Assembly (NCBI GenBank): GCA_964515235.1
Contig: CAZEVO010000038.1
Coordinates: 1 to 13,962, forward strand
Source of the DNA: OPU3-GD-OMZ sp964515235
Lineage (GTDB): Bacteria > Pseudomonadota > Gammaproteobacteria > Methylococcales > Methylomonadaceae
Direction: 5' to 3'
Length of the DNA: 13,962 nucleotides
Both the position numbers and the translations under genes were made by a program. This document shows positions 6,334 to 13,164 of this stretch, in pieces. Positions within the stretch are counted from its first letter, which is position 1; each line of letters starts with the position of its first letter. The notes beneath the pieces were generated by a model. It ran no database searches. It was not told the origin of the DNA and saw nothing but the letters and a program-made list of their open reading frames with translations.

Positions 6334-7029
6334 ATGAATAAAGAAAATTTTTTTTTAAAATTAATCACTTGCAAAGCGGTTCTGGTTTATTTGTGCGTTG
6401 TTCTTATTTCGGGGTGTTCATCACCACAAGTGATGCCGATTGTTTCTTCGGGGGCATATGGGGAAAAAATTACAACGAGAAATCCAAAAGATAGCAAGGA
6501 TGTGCAGAGTCAGAACGATAACAAAAACTTAAAGGGTCAAGTAAATCCTGTGAAGCAACCTCAAGTTAAAACAAGGGATGTTGTTAAATCAAATGTTTTG
6601 AGTGATAACACTGCCGTTAGCAAATCAACAATTGATAATTTAAAAAATACGACTGATGAAATTCCTATTAAACAGGAGATAGTTGAAAAGACAGTCCCTG
6701 AAGGGCGTGAGCCTAAGAAATTAGAAACTTCAATAGTTAAAAAAGCCGTTTTGAGTCATAAGAAAGCCCATAGAATAGCAACTAATGTTCATTTAAAACT
6801 AAAAGGGACTGCGGTTAAAATTAAAGAGGCTGTTGGTGTTGCTCTATACCTTAAGGGTGATTTTGATATGGGTGAACAAGTTTTATCGGATGATTCCAGC
6901 GTGGAATCTGGCGGCCTGTTATGGAAGGACGCAACCGGTATTAAATTAAATCTTATGGGGAATGCGGTGTCTATAAAAGAAGCATTAGATGTTAGGTTAA
7001 ATCTTGAAGGGAATGCCGTTCAGGATTAA
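6334..7029 (+). CDS. Lipoprotein with 17-residue LxLxG repeats, unknown function
   Basis: A 231-residue predicted lipoprotein. A signal peptide ends in a lipobox ISGC with the lipidated cysteine at residue 28. Residues ~40-145 are a long, low-complexity, Lys/Asp/Thr/Ser-rich and probably disordered linker. The C-terminal part carries repeats of the form LxLxGxAVxIKEAxxVx in a 17-residue register, clearly at 154-177 and 205-229, with a degenerate unit near 188. The repeats alternate polar and hydrophobic residues and may form a small beta structure. I do not recognise the family. No clear Shine-Dalgarno precedes the ATG. A run of nine T (6348-6356) spans codons 5-8, where slippage would switch the gene off. 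The small secreted protein at 7057 follows after 27 bases and is probably co-transcribed. Confidence 0.65.
   Translation: MNKENFFLKLITCKAVLVYLCVVLISGCSSPQVMPIVSSGAYGEKITTRNPKDSKDVQSQNDNKNLKGQVNPVKQPQVKTRDVVKSNVLSDNTAVSKSTIDNLKNTTDEIPIKQEIVEKTVPEGREPKKLETSIVKKAVLSHKKAHRIATNVHLKLKGTAVKIKEAVGVALYLKGDFDMGEQVLSDDSSVESGGLLWKDATGIKLNLMGNAVSIKEALDVRLNLEGNAVQD
6793..7020 (+). repeat. 17-residue protein repeats in the lipoprotein C-terminus
   Basis: The units begin L-x-L-x-G at residues 154, 171, 205 and 222, with the register at 188 degenerate. Two of the units are followed by xAVxIKEAxxV. The two well-conserved halves are 51 residues apart, consistent with a duplication of a 51-residue block. Confidence 0.55.
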
Positions 7030-7056
7030 AGAAGACAATAAAAAGGAAATAAATCT

Positions 7057-7389
7057 ATGTATAGGTTGTTAAAAATAATCACGCTATTGATACTAGTTCT
7101 CGGAAATGCCGAAGCGGGAGTGACTCACCGTATCAGTGGCACAATTAATGTTAGTAAGTTGGCGGGAGATGAAGCCGTAACCATTCGCTGTGTTTTGATG
7201 GAGAAAAAGGGCGGGTCAGTTTTTCGCTATTTTGAAAAAAAGGTTGATGTTGTTCTGAACAGTGAAGGAGCGTCAGCATGGAACCTGAGTTGGGAAGACC
7301 GGTCTGATAAATTTGAACGGTATAGTTGTAAAGCATTTTGTACTGGTTGCACGGGTGATACTCAGTATACGAATATTCATAGTTTTTAA
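7057..7389 (+). CDS. Small secreted cysteine-containing protein, unknown function
   Basis: A 110-residue protein with a clear Sec signal peptide: MYRLLK followed by a hydrophobic core and the cleavage motif AEA|GV at residue 20. The mature protein (about 90 residues) is predicted from its pattern to be beta-rich (HRISGTINV, VTIRCVLME, YFEKKVDVVLN) and has four cysteines at 45, 91, 95 and 98. The last three form C-x3-C-x2-C. An even number of cysteines in an exported protein suggests two disulfides. An AAGGAAA Shine-Dalgarno supports the start. It follows the repeat lipoprotein after 27 bases and the two probably form one transcription unit. I do not recognise the family. Confidence 0.65.
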   Translation: MYRLLKIITLLILVLGNAEAGVTHRISGTINVSKLAGDEAVTIRCVLMEKKGGSVFRYFEKKVDVVLNSEGASAWNLSWEDRSDKFERYSCKAFCTGCTGDTQYTNIHSF

Positions 7390-8004
7390 ATTAAGGCGTT
7401 AAAGGTCAGTCTAGTACGGTTGCTTTTGTATGCTTTCTGAGCGGGAACTATTTCTATTGTCTGTTGTCATAATATTAGTGCGTGAGAAACATGACATATT
7501 TCTTCTTTTTTTATTACAACCTTTGAGTGTGAAATGTGCGCTTTTTCTAAAGCACTGATCACGTACTATAAAAAGGGCGCATTCTTTGCTTATATTGAAT
7601 GCGTCTTTTTTTATCTACCCTCCCTTAAAGCGACAACTAGGCTGATTATGTCACTACAATTGACTCTTTCATTTTAAAAATGGAGATGTTTTTTTGTTGC
7701 TAACATGTCGTTCTGCATGTATTTACTGTGCTGAAGGCTGTGCTAACATATCACACAAAAAATAGGGTTCTAGTTTCTTCTTTGATAATCTTTTTGTTAA
7801 ACAAATTTTTTTGAAACTTGAAATTGATGAGGTTACATTAGAAATGTTCTAATTATCTGATGATATAAGAGGTATAAGAATTTTTTTTATGGATAAATCA
7901 AGGTGTCGTTGACTTTCTCTCTCTGGGTTAAGAACGGCGTATTTTCAACGTTTAGTTTTTTCATACAGATTAATTTAATCGCAAGTAATTAAGAGAAAGT
8001 AATT
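7390..8004. other. Gene-poor gap between the secreted protein and the VF530-type gene
   Basis: About 615 bases, very AT-rich, with no convincing ORF on either strand. The only miniature ATG frames are of a few codons, such as one at about 7889 that stops after seven residues. A strong terminator lies at 7576-7612, so up to 187 bases precede it as a 3' trailer or a separate small RNA. A direct repeat TGCTAACAT[GA]TC occurs at 7698-7709 and 7741-7752, 43 bases apart. The last ~150 bases should contain the promoter of the VF530-type gene, but no confident -35/-10 pair was found. Confidence 0.6.
7576..7612 (+). terminator. Intrinsic terminator in the gene-poor gap
   Basis: GGCGCATTC pairs with GAATGCGTC over nine positions (one G-T) around a 12-base loop, and seven T follow. 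It lies 187 bases downstream of the secreted-protein stop codon, and an A-run also precedes the stem. Confidence 0.85.
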
Positions 8005-8268
8005 ATGTCAGAAAATAGAGGTCAGGAATCTAATCAGGACCCACTTCATGGGATCACCTTGAAAATGATAGTTACGCAGTTAGAAGCGTATTATGGCTGG
8101 AAAGCGTTAGGGGAGAATATCAATATTAATTGTTTTAAAAGTGATCCAAGCATTAAATCCAGTTTGAAGTTTTTGCGTAAGACGCCATGGGCAAGGGAGA
8201 AAGTTGAAGAGCTTTATTTGAAGATGAGATGGTTAAGGGAGAGTAACATCAAAGCGATTAAAAAATAG
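8005..8268 (+). CDS. VF530 family (DUF2132) DNA-binding protein
   Basis: An 87-residue basic cytoplasmic protein. It has the full VF530/DUF2132 signature: DPLHGITLKMIV, then YYGWKALGENININCFKSDPSIKSSL, then KFLRKTPWAREKVEELYLKM. The family is named after a Vibrio fischeri protein whose structure suggested DNA binding; its cellular role is not known. The C-terminus is basic (IKAIKK). An AAGAGAAAG Shine-Dalgarno supports the start. It is preceded by the 600-bp gene-poor gap and followed after 66 bases by the MORN_2 pair, on the same strand. No terminator was seen in that gap, so co-transcription is possible, but these genes share no obvious function. Confidence 0.92.
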   Translation: MSENRGQESNQDPLHGITLKMIVTQLEAYYGWKALGENININCFKSDPSIKSSLKFLRKTPWAREKVEELYLKMRWLRESNIKAIKK

Positions 8269-8334
8269 AGTTTAATATTTTAGTTTGTTTTTTAAATCAT
8301 AAATTGTTAGGCGATGAGGTGTTAGAGGGTTGTT

Positions 8335-8958
8335 ATGGGATTAGGGTTGTTTGATAGATTATTTGGCAACAGAATCACGTCCGAGGTTGAGTATTGGGAC
8401 AATGGGAAAAAGATGTATGAGGGGAGTTCTAAGTGGGGTAAAAGAGAGGGTTTTTGGCACTGGTGGTTTTATAATGGTCAAAAACAGGAAGAGGGGTTTT
8501 ATAAAGCAGGCATAAGCGATGGTATACGTATACGCTGGTATGAAAATGGGAATAAGGAATACAAGATAGGTTTCCGTGAAGGATCTAATGATGGGCTTTG
8601 GACCTATTGGTATGAAAATGGTCAGAAAAAAAGTGAAGTTTTTTATATTGATAATAAGAGGCATGGATCTTGGAATTATTGGTATGAAAATGGACAAATC
8701 AAGATAAAAGGAAATTTTAAGGATAATAAGCGGGTTGGATTATGGGTTAGTTGGCATAATAATGGCCAGAAGAATGGAGAGGGACATTATAAGGATGGTC
8801 AGTGGCACGGTTTTTGGACTTGGTGGCATGAAAATGGTGAGAAGAAACATTATGTAAAGTATAAAGACGGTAAACGAGATGGCATTTCAGTCATGTGGGA
8901 TGAAAATGGTGCAAAAGAAAGTGAACAAAATTATCGGAATGGAACATTACTTGAATAA
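8335..8958 (+). CDS. MORN_2 repeat protein (YwqK/COG2849 type), no signal peptide
   Basis: A 207-residue protein made almost entirely of MORN_2 (COG2849) repeats. Eight W-[YDH]-x-NG units are centred on the Trp codons at 8395, 8464, 8536, 8608, 8680, 8752, 8824 and 8896, with a strict 24-residue period after the first. The consensus is roughly [DH]GxWxxWYENGQKKxExxYKDxKR. The N-terminus MGLGLFDRLFGN is amphipathic but not a signal peptide, so the protein is probably cytoplasmic or membrane-associated. Databases often call such proteins 'YwqK family antitoxin' after a Bacillus neutraliser of a secreted toxin. No toxin gene is adjacent, so that function should not be assumed. A related lipoprotein follows after 31 bases, pointing to a duplicated pair in one operon. 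Confidence 0.82.
   Translation: MGLGLFDRLFGNRITSEVEYWDNGKKMYEGSSKWGKREGFWHWWFYNGQKQEEGFYKAGISDGIRIRWYENGNKEYKIGFREGSNDGLWTYWYENGQKKSEVFYIDNKRHGSWNYWYENGQIKIKGNFKDNKRVGLWVSWHNNGQKNGEGHYKDGQWHGFWTWWHENGEKKHYVKYKDGKRDGISVMWDENGAKESEQNYRNGTLLE
8395..8946 (+). repeat. 72-bp tandem coding repeats (eight MORN_2 units)
   Basis: The Trp codon of each unit recurs at exactly 72-bp steps from 8464 to 8896; the first step is 69 bp. The segment TGGTATGAAAATGG recurs nearly unchanged in three successive units (8536, 8608, 8680), so the DNA as well as the protein is repetitive. Confidence 0.8.
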
Positions 8959-8989
8959 AAGTTTTTTGTTGATTTTTGTCAGGTAAGAC

Positions 8990-9835
8990 ATGGCTATTTT
9001 TAAATCACCGCATAGAATAGCAGTATTGCTTCGATGTATTCCTCTCTTGTTGTTATTTTTATTGATGGGATGTAATAGAGAAACTATAGAATTACAAGAA
9101 AGAGAAGGGTTGAAGTATCAGGTAAATGAAAGGAAACCGTTCACAGGAAAATATGTTGACTATTACGCTAATGGCCAAAAAAAGAAAGAAGGTGCATACC
9201 GCCACGGAAAGGAGCAAGGCGTTTGGTTGAGTTGGTACCCCAATGGTCAGAAGAATGAACAAAGCTTTTATAAGAATTTTATGCGTCAAGGGGTCTGGGT
9301 CAAATGGTATGAGTCAGGGCAAAAAGGTAGAGAAATTCATTATCTAAATCATAAAAGAAATGGTTTCGATATTACTTGGTATGAGAATGGCCAAAAATAT
9401 CATGAAACTTATTACAAGCATGGTGTGAAACAAGGTCTTTGGACGCTGTGGGATGAAAATGGAGAAAAGAAAGAACAATTAACTTATAACGAAGATAAAC
9501 TGAAGGAAATCATTCATTATTATGCGGGTAAAAGAAATGGCCTTTGGACAGTATGGTTTGACAACGGAAAGAAGAAAGAAGAAGGACGTTATACGAATGG
9601 GAAGTTAGATAAAGTATACAGTCAATGGTATGAGAGTGGTCAATTGAAAGAACAGGGTCTTTTTAAGAATTCAGTAAAGAATGGGCTTTGGATAACATGG
9701 TACGAAAACGGTAAAAAGAAGCAGGAAGGTGTGTTCTTTAATGGGCAAAGGGATGGGCGTTGGTTTAATTGGGGTGAGAATGGCTTGATCGAAAGAATAG
9801 AAACCTATAACTTAAGTCTCTTGATAACAAATTAA
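8990..9835 (+). CDS. MORN_2 repeat lipoprotein (YwqK/COG2849 type)
   Basis: A 281-residue predicted lipoprotein with MORN_2 repeats. The signal peptide (residues 1-27, hydrophobic core IPLLLLFLL) ends in lipobox LMGC, lipidated Cys28. From about residue 55 to the end there are roughly nine repeats of W[YDF]x[NS]G[QEK]KK-type units, for example YYANGQKKKEGAY, WYPNGQKNEQSFY, WYESGQKGREIHY and WYENGKKKQEGVF. One unit in the middle (IIHYYAGKRNGLW) has lost its NG motif. It is paired with the signal-less repeat protein 31 bases upstream and is probably translated from the same mRNA; a modest AGGTAAG Shine-Dalgarno precedes the start. A good terminator follows at 9926-9947. The likely site is the periplasmic face of the inner or outer membrane. 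A role as an immunity protein or scaffold is inference. Confidence 0.82.
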   Translation: MAIFKSPHRIAVLLRCIPLLLLFLLMGCNRETIELQEREGLKYQVNERKPFTGKYVDYYANGQKKKEGAYRHGKEQGVWLSWYPNGQKNEQSFYKNFMRQGVWVKWYESGQKGREIHYLNHKRNGFDITWYENGQKYHETYYKHGVKQGLWTLWDENGEKKEQLTYNEDKLKEIIHYYAGKRNGLWTVWFDNGKKKEEGRYTNGKLDKVYSQWYESGQLKEQGLFKNSVKNGLWITWYENGKKKQEGVFFNGQRDGRWFNWGENGLIERIETYNLSLLITN

Positions 9836-9925
9836 ATGATTAATAAAGTCTAATGAAACAATGTTTGGTAGTGAGGCTTATCAATTCGATGGTTATTGTC
9901 AAAAATGAGCAATTAAATGCCCGGT

Positions 9926-9947
9926 GGTCACATCTGTGATCTTTTTT
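9926..9947 (+). terminator. Intrinsic terminator after the MORN_2 pair
   Basis: GGTCACA pairs with TGTGATC (one G-T), leaving a short ATCT loop when the innermost pair is open, and six T follow. It lies 91 bases after the lipoprotein stop. Confidence 0.8.
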
Positions 9948-9991
9948 CCTATAAATGATGAGATTAACTAACGAAGGTAAGGTATAACGTT

Positions 9992-10213
9992 TTGAGAACT
10001 GTTGAAATTTCAAAAGAACCCATTGAGCTCTATAAAATCATTAAATTTGAAGGGCTCACTAGTAGCGGTGCAGAAGCGAAAGAGGTTATTACTGCAGGTC
10101 AGGTATCAGTTAATGGTGAGGTTGAGTATAGAAAGCGTAAGAAAATAGTTTCGGGCGATATTGTATTGTTTGGAGAAGATGAAATTTGTATACAGGCTGT
10201 GGGACAATATTGA
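9992..10213 (+). CDS. ybcJ: S4-domain RNA-binding protein, YbcJ-like
   Basis: A 73-residue protein consisting of one S4 RNA-binding domain. The core reads LYKIIKFEGLTSSGAEAKEVI, then AGQVSVNGEVEYRKRKKIVSGDIV, matching the S4 alpha-L motif and closely resembling Escherichia coli YbcJ (about 70 residues). These proteins are thought to bind structured RNA; the target is unknown. The start codon is TTG at 9992. The frame has no ATG or GTG between this and the upstream in-frame stop at 9965, and an AAGGTAAGG Shine-Dalgarno sits about eight bases upstream, so TTG is the best start. Its use suggests low expression. It lies just after the terminator of the MORN_2 pair and so should have its own promoter. 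Confidence 0.88.
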   Translation: MRTVEISKEPIELYKIIKFEGLTSSGAEAKEVITAGQVSVNGEVEYRKRKKIVSGDIVLFGEDEICIQAVGQY

Positions 10214-10290
10214 TAGTTTGAGTAGTCAGGGGTGATTTAAAATTAGAGAATAAAGTTGACCACTAAGTCAGTGTTCCGCTGAAAAAAGAT

Positions 10291-10296
10291 TATAAT
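10291..10296 (+). promoter_or_regulatory. Consensus -10 hexamer upstream of the exported basic protein
   Basis: A perfect TATAAT lies 34 bases before the chosen start at 10331. No good -35 hexamer is found at 16-18 bases; a TTGACC at 10256-10261 is 29 bases away and too far. Confidence 0.4.
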
Positions 10297-10330
10297 AAAA
10301 GATTAAAATTTTAACTAGGAAAGGATGATT

Positions 10331-10681
10331 ATGAAGTTCAAATCAGTTTTAGCGATTTTATTTTTTTCGTTGTTAGCAATGACAACGACGAGTCAGGCGC
10401 AGAGTGCATTAGATAATAAATATTTTGCACAACAGTTAGAGATTGATAACAAGAAACGTGCTAAACGTGCAGAAAAGAAGAGAAAACGTGAAGCAGCAGC
10501 TGCAGCTGCAGCAGCGGCGACGCCAGCGCCAGTAACGGCAGCACCGGTAGCTAAACCTGCACAGGCAGTCAATCAGGCGACAAATAATGCCCCTGCAATG
10601 ATGGGAGATTGCAAACAAATTCAGGCGCATTATAAGAAAATGTGTATGACAAAAGGCGATATGGTTCGTTGGATCAAATAA
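10331..10681 (+). CDS. Small exported Lys/Arg- and Ala-rich protein, unknown function
   Basis: A 116-residue protein with a Sec signal peptide (MKFKSVLAILFFSLLAM, cleavage probably after SQA at residue 23). The mature part has a highly basic helical segment at about 41-54 (KKRAKRAEKKRKRE), a run of nine alanines at 55-63, a Pro/Ala/Val-rich linker, and a C-terminal module with two cysteines spaced C-x10-C (DCKQIQAHYKKMC). I chose the ATG at 10331 rather than the one at 10325 because the AGGAAAGG Shine-Dalgarno ends immediately before 10325, leaving no spacing for it. I do not recognise the family. The architecture resembles small periplasmic or surface-binding proteins, but no function can be assigned. 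Confidence 0.7.
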   Translation: MKFKSVLAILFFSLLAMTTTSQAQSALDNKYFAQQLEIDNKKRAKRAEKKRKREAAAAAAAAATPAPVTAAPVAKPAQAVNQATNNAPAMMGDCKQIQAHYKKMCMTKGDMVRWIK

Positions 10682-10934
10682 GTACTTTGGTTAAATGATA
10701 ACTTGCTTTTTTCTGAAAAAAGAGAAATCGTTACAAATTGAATTGTAATTTTTACGGTTTAAATTACATTTAATGTGTATGGCGGTTTCTTGATCGGCAT
10801 ATGGTTTTCTCTTTTAAGTGTGTGGCGTATTCTAACTATGGTTCGGATACGCCTTTTTTTTGGGTTTTAATGTGAATAGGTTTATTCACGATCATAAATG
10901 ATGCTTGTTAAGTTAAATAACTAGTGAGGTTTCA
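10682..10934. other. Intergenic region with terminator between the basic protein and glycine-zipper lipoprotein
   Basis: 253 bases with no credible ORF. It contains an inverted repeat TTACAA-N6-TTGTAA at 10731-10748 and a strong terminator at 10824-10861. About 140 bases lie between the upstream stop codon and that terminator, leaving room for a small RNA or a long 3' trailer. The promoter for the next gene must lie after 10861; none was placed confidently. Confidence 0.5.
10824..10861 (+). terminator. Intrinsic terminator
   Basis: GGCGTATTC pairs with GGATACGCC over nine positions (one G-T) around a 12-base loop, and eight T follow. The architecture closely matches the terminator at 7576-7612. 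Confidence 0.88.
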
Positions 10935-11330
10935 ATGAGTTTTGTTAGGAATGTATCTTATGGTAGTAGTTTAATGTTATTAACCGCTTGTGCGACTTAT
11001 ACTGATTGGAAGCCTACGATTGACCCCCACAATGATCCGCATGCAAATCGTATTGAACGTGATTTGTATGAGTGTAAACAACTGAGCATTAGTGCTTCAG
11101 GTGATGGGGCAGAGGAGAGTACTAAGGGAGCAGTTTTGGGAGGGTTGTTGGGTGCTGCAAGTGGAGCAGCTATCGGTGCCGTTTCAGGTAATGCTGGCAG
11201 TGGAGCGGCTTTAGGTGCGGCTATCGGGGGCTTTGGTGGAGGGGCGAAGCAAGGATTTGGAACGGATAATAGTTATAAAGAAGTATTTAAAAAATGTCTG
11301 AAAAATAGAGGGCATACCGTTTTAAACTAG
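10935..11330 (+). CDS. Glycine-zipper family lipoprotein
   Basis: A 131-residue predicted lipoprotein. A short signal peptide ends with lipobox LTAC, lipidated Cys19. Residues ~60-110 are a long Gly/Ala glycine-zipper segment (KGAVLGGLLGAASGAAIG and continuing, GxxxG/AxxxG spacing), which can form close-packed membrane helices. It is flanked by a Cys at ~47 (ECKQL) and the C-terminal motif YKEVFKKCLKNRGHTVLN. The paired Cys and the terminal CLxxRGxxVLN block are typical of small glycine-zipper envelope proteins of gammaproteobacteria. The usual interpretation is an outer-membrane-associated protein of unknown role. A GTGAGG Shine-Dalgarno supports the start. It converges with ybiT across a bidirectional terminator. 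Confidence 0.85.
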   Translation: MSFVRNVSYGSSLMLLTACATYTDWKPTIDPHNDPHANRIERDLYECKQLSISASGDGAEESTKGAVLGGLLGAASGAAIGAVSGNAGSGAALGAAIGGFGGGAKQGFGTDNSYKEVFKKCLKNRGHTVLN

Positions 11331-11371
11331 TTATCTTGCTCTATGTAGTGTAAGAGGCTACCCCAACAAAT

Positions 11372-11409
11372 AAAAAATGCCAACATTGATAAGTTTAAGA
11401 TGTTGGCAT
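11372..11409. terminator. Bidirectional terminator between the glycine-zipper gene and ybiT
   Basis: A perfect 10-bp inverted repeat ATGCCAACAT/ATGTTGGCAT encloses a 13-base loop. On the minus strand the stem is followed by a run of six T, giving a strong stop for ybiT. In the plus direction the tail is only CATTTT, weaker but probably usable. Confidence 0.85.
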
Positions 11410-11477
11410 CATTTTAAGAGAAATATTATCGATGCGAGTGAGTCTGTTTTTTAAAAATGTTGGGGGAAGCAATTGCC

Positions 11478-13061
11478 TTACATTTGGCTTGCAAGATAAT
11501 CGTTGTAGCTACCTTTAAAGTCAACAATGCCTTCTGGGGTAAATTCGAGTATGCGTGTGGCTAGTGAGGATACAAATTCACGGTCATGACTGACAAAAAA
11601 TAATGTTCCCGGGTAATTATCCAAGGCTAAATTAAGTGATTCAATAGATTCCATATCTAAATGATTAGTTGGTTCATCCATCATCATAATATTGGCACGC
11701 TCCAGCATGAGTTTTCCAAAAAACATTCGACCTTTTTCTCCTCCTGAGAGAACATCTACACTTTTATCGATATCGTTTTGTGAAAATAACAAACGACCTA
11801 GTGTGCCGCGAATAACTTGATCATCATCTCTAGGTTGGCGCCACTGGTCCATCCATTCAATTAAAGGAAGGCTTTGTGAGAAATAACCGGAGCTGTCTTG
11901 AGGGTAATAAGAAATATTTGAATTTTCAGACCATTTTATGGTGCCTTGAGTGGCCTTTATTTCGGTCATTAAGCATTTTAATAATGTGGTTTTTCCAATG
12001 CCATTTGGACCAATAATTGCAATACGCTCTCCCACCTCCACCATTAAGTTAAGGTTGTTGAATATTTCTTCATCAAAACTTTTACTTAAACCTTTAGTTT
12101 CAAGTGCCAGGCGGTGAAGTTTTTTATCTTGATCAAAGCGAATAAATGGATTTTGACGGCTTGATGGTTTGATTTCTGCTAGGTCTATTTTCTCTAATTG
12201 TTTAGCTCGGGAAGTGGCCTGTTTTGATTTTGAGGCATTTGCGGAGAATCGGCTTACAAAGGCTTTAAGTTCGGTAATTTGTGCTTTCTTTTTGGCATTT
12301 TCAGCTTGGAGGCTTTCAGTAACTTGTGTCGCTGCAGTCATATAGTCATCATAAGACCCAGGGTAGATGCGAATTTCACCGTAATCTAAATCAGCCATAT
12401 GCGTACAAACGCTGTTTAGGAAATGTCGATCATGAGAGACAATAACCATTGTACAATTTCGCTCGTTAAGAATATCTTCTAGCCAACGAATTGCGTTAAT
12501 ATCTAAGTTGTTAGTTGGCTCATCCAATAACATAATATCGGGTTCAGAGAATAATGCTTGGGCGAGCAAAACGCGTAATTTCCATCCGGGTGCCACTTCG
12601 CTCATTAGTCCAAAATGTTGTTCAGTAGGAATGCCAACACCGGTTAAGAGTTCGCTGGCGCGTGCTTCTGCGGAATAGCCGTCCATTTCTGCAAATTCAG
12701 ACTCAAGGTCACCGGCTCGCATGCCATCTTCTTCGGAAATATGGTTTTTTGAGTAAATTTCATCACGTTCAGATTTGACAGCCCAGAGTTCCTCATGACC
12801 CATGATCACAGTATCAATGACCGAAAATGTTTCATAAGCGAACTGGTCTTGTTTTAATTTACCAATTCGTTCGTGAGGATCTTTCGAAATATTACCCGAG
12901 GAAGGTTCTAAATCGCCTCCGAGTATTTTCATAAATGTAGACTTTCCACAGCCATTAGCCCCGATTAGGCCATAACGGTTGCCGTTTCCGAATTTAACAG
13001 AAACGTTTTCAAATAGGGGTTTGGCACCAAATTGCATGGTTATATTTGCAGTTGCGAGCAT
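11478..13061 (-). CDS. ybiT: ABC-F family ATPase YbiT
   Basis: A 527-residue soluble ABC-F protein (two ATPase domains, no membrane part). ABC-F proteins bind the ribosomal E site and modulate translation; YbiT is one of the four Escherichia coli paralogues. Similarity to YbiT is very high throughout: MQFGAKPLFENVSVKFG, Walker A GANGCGKST at 34-42, SEVAPGWKLRVLLAQALF in place of a canonical signature in domain 1, then LLDEPTNNLD. The linker FVSRFSANASKSKQATSRAKQ comes before the second Walker A IGPNGIGKTT, LSGGEKGRM and MMDEPTNHLD. Length is as expected (530 in E. coli). It is not Uup or EttA: the paired PGW signature and linker are YbiT-like. An AGGA Shine-Dalgarno lies eight bases before the ATG. 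It is monocistronic and ends at a bidirectional terminator. Confidence 0.97.
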   Translation of the reverse strand: MLATANITMQFGAKPLFENVSVKFGNGNRYGLIGANGCGKSTFMKILGGDLEPSSGNISKDPHERIGKLKQDQFAYETFSVIDTVIMGHEELWAVKSERDEIYSKNHISEEDGMRAGDLESEFAEMDGYSAEARASELLTGVGIPTEQHFGLMSEVAPGWKLRVLLAQALFSEPDIMLLDEPTNNLDINAIRWLEDILNERNCTMVIVSHDRHFLNSVCTHMADLDYGEIRIYPGSYDDYMTAATQVTESLQAENAKKKAQITELKAFVSRFSANASKSKQATSRAKQLEKIDLAEIKPSSRQNPFIRFDQDKKLHRLALETKGLSKSFDEEIFNNLNLMVEVGERIAIIGPNGIGKTTLLKCLMTEIKATQGTIKWSENSNISYYPQDSSGYFSQSLPLIEWMDQWRQPRDDDQVIRGTLGRLLFSQNDIDKSVDVLSGGEKGRMFFGKLMLERANIMMMDEPTNHLDMESIESLNLALDNYPGTLFFVSHDREFVSSLATRILEFTPEGIVDFKGSYNDYLASQM

Positions 13062-13164
13062 TTGTTTCCTAGGTAATAAAAGTGAATTTCAGTGAGATAA
13101 TTTACCTACATTAGAATAATGGCAAAAAATGCTAATGATGTAAGTAGATTTTTTAAGGGAGCAT

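Noticed and set aside
8359..8697. Minus-strand reading frame inside the first MORN_2 gene
   Set aside because: It is a by-product of the repetitive codons on the plus strand, rich in Ile/Pro/Phe repeats and with no start context.
8395..8946. CRISPR array, suggested by the regular 72-bp spacing
   Set aside because: The repetition is a coding MORN_2 repeat in one open frame, with diverged units and no unique spacers.
8335..9835. Toxin-antitoxin system (YwqK family name)
   Set aside because: No toxin-like gene is adjacent; neighbours are a VF530 protein and an S4 protein.
9926..9941. CRP-type site in GGTCACATCTGTGATC
   Set aside because: The half-site order is inverted relative to TGTGA-N6-TCACA and it is followed by six T, so it is a terminator.
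10256..10296. TTGACC paired with TATAAT as a sigma-70 promoter
   Set aside because: The hexamers are 29 bases apart, far outside the usual 16-18; only the -10 element is kept as a candidate.
10325..10330. Earlier ATG of the exported basic protein
   Set aside because: The Shine-Dalgarno AGGAAAGG ends directly before this ATG, leaving no spacing; the ATG at 10331 fits and begins a proper signal peptide.
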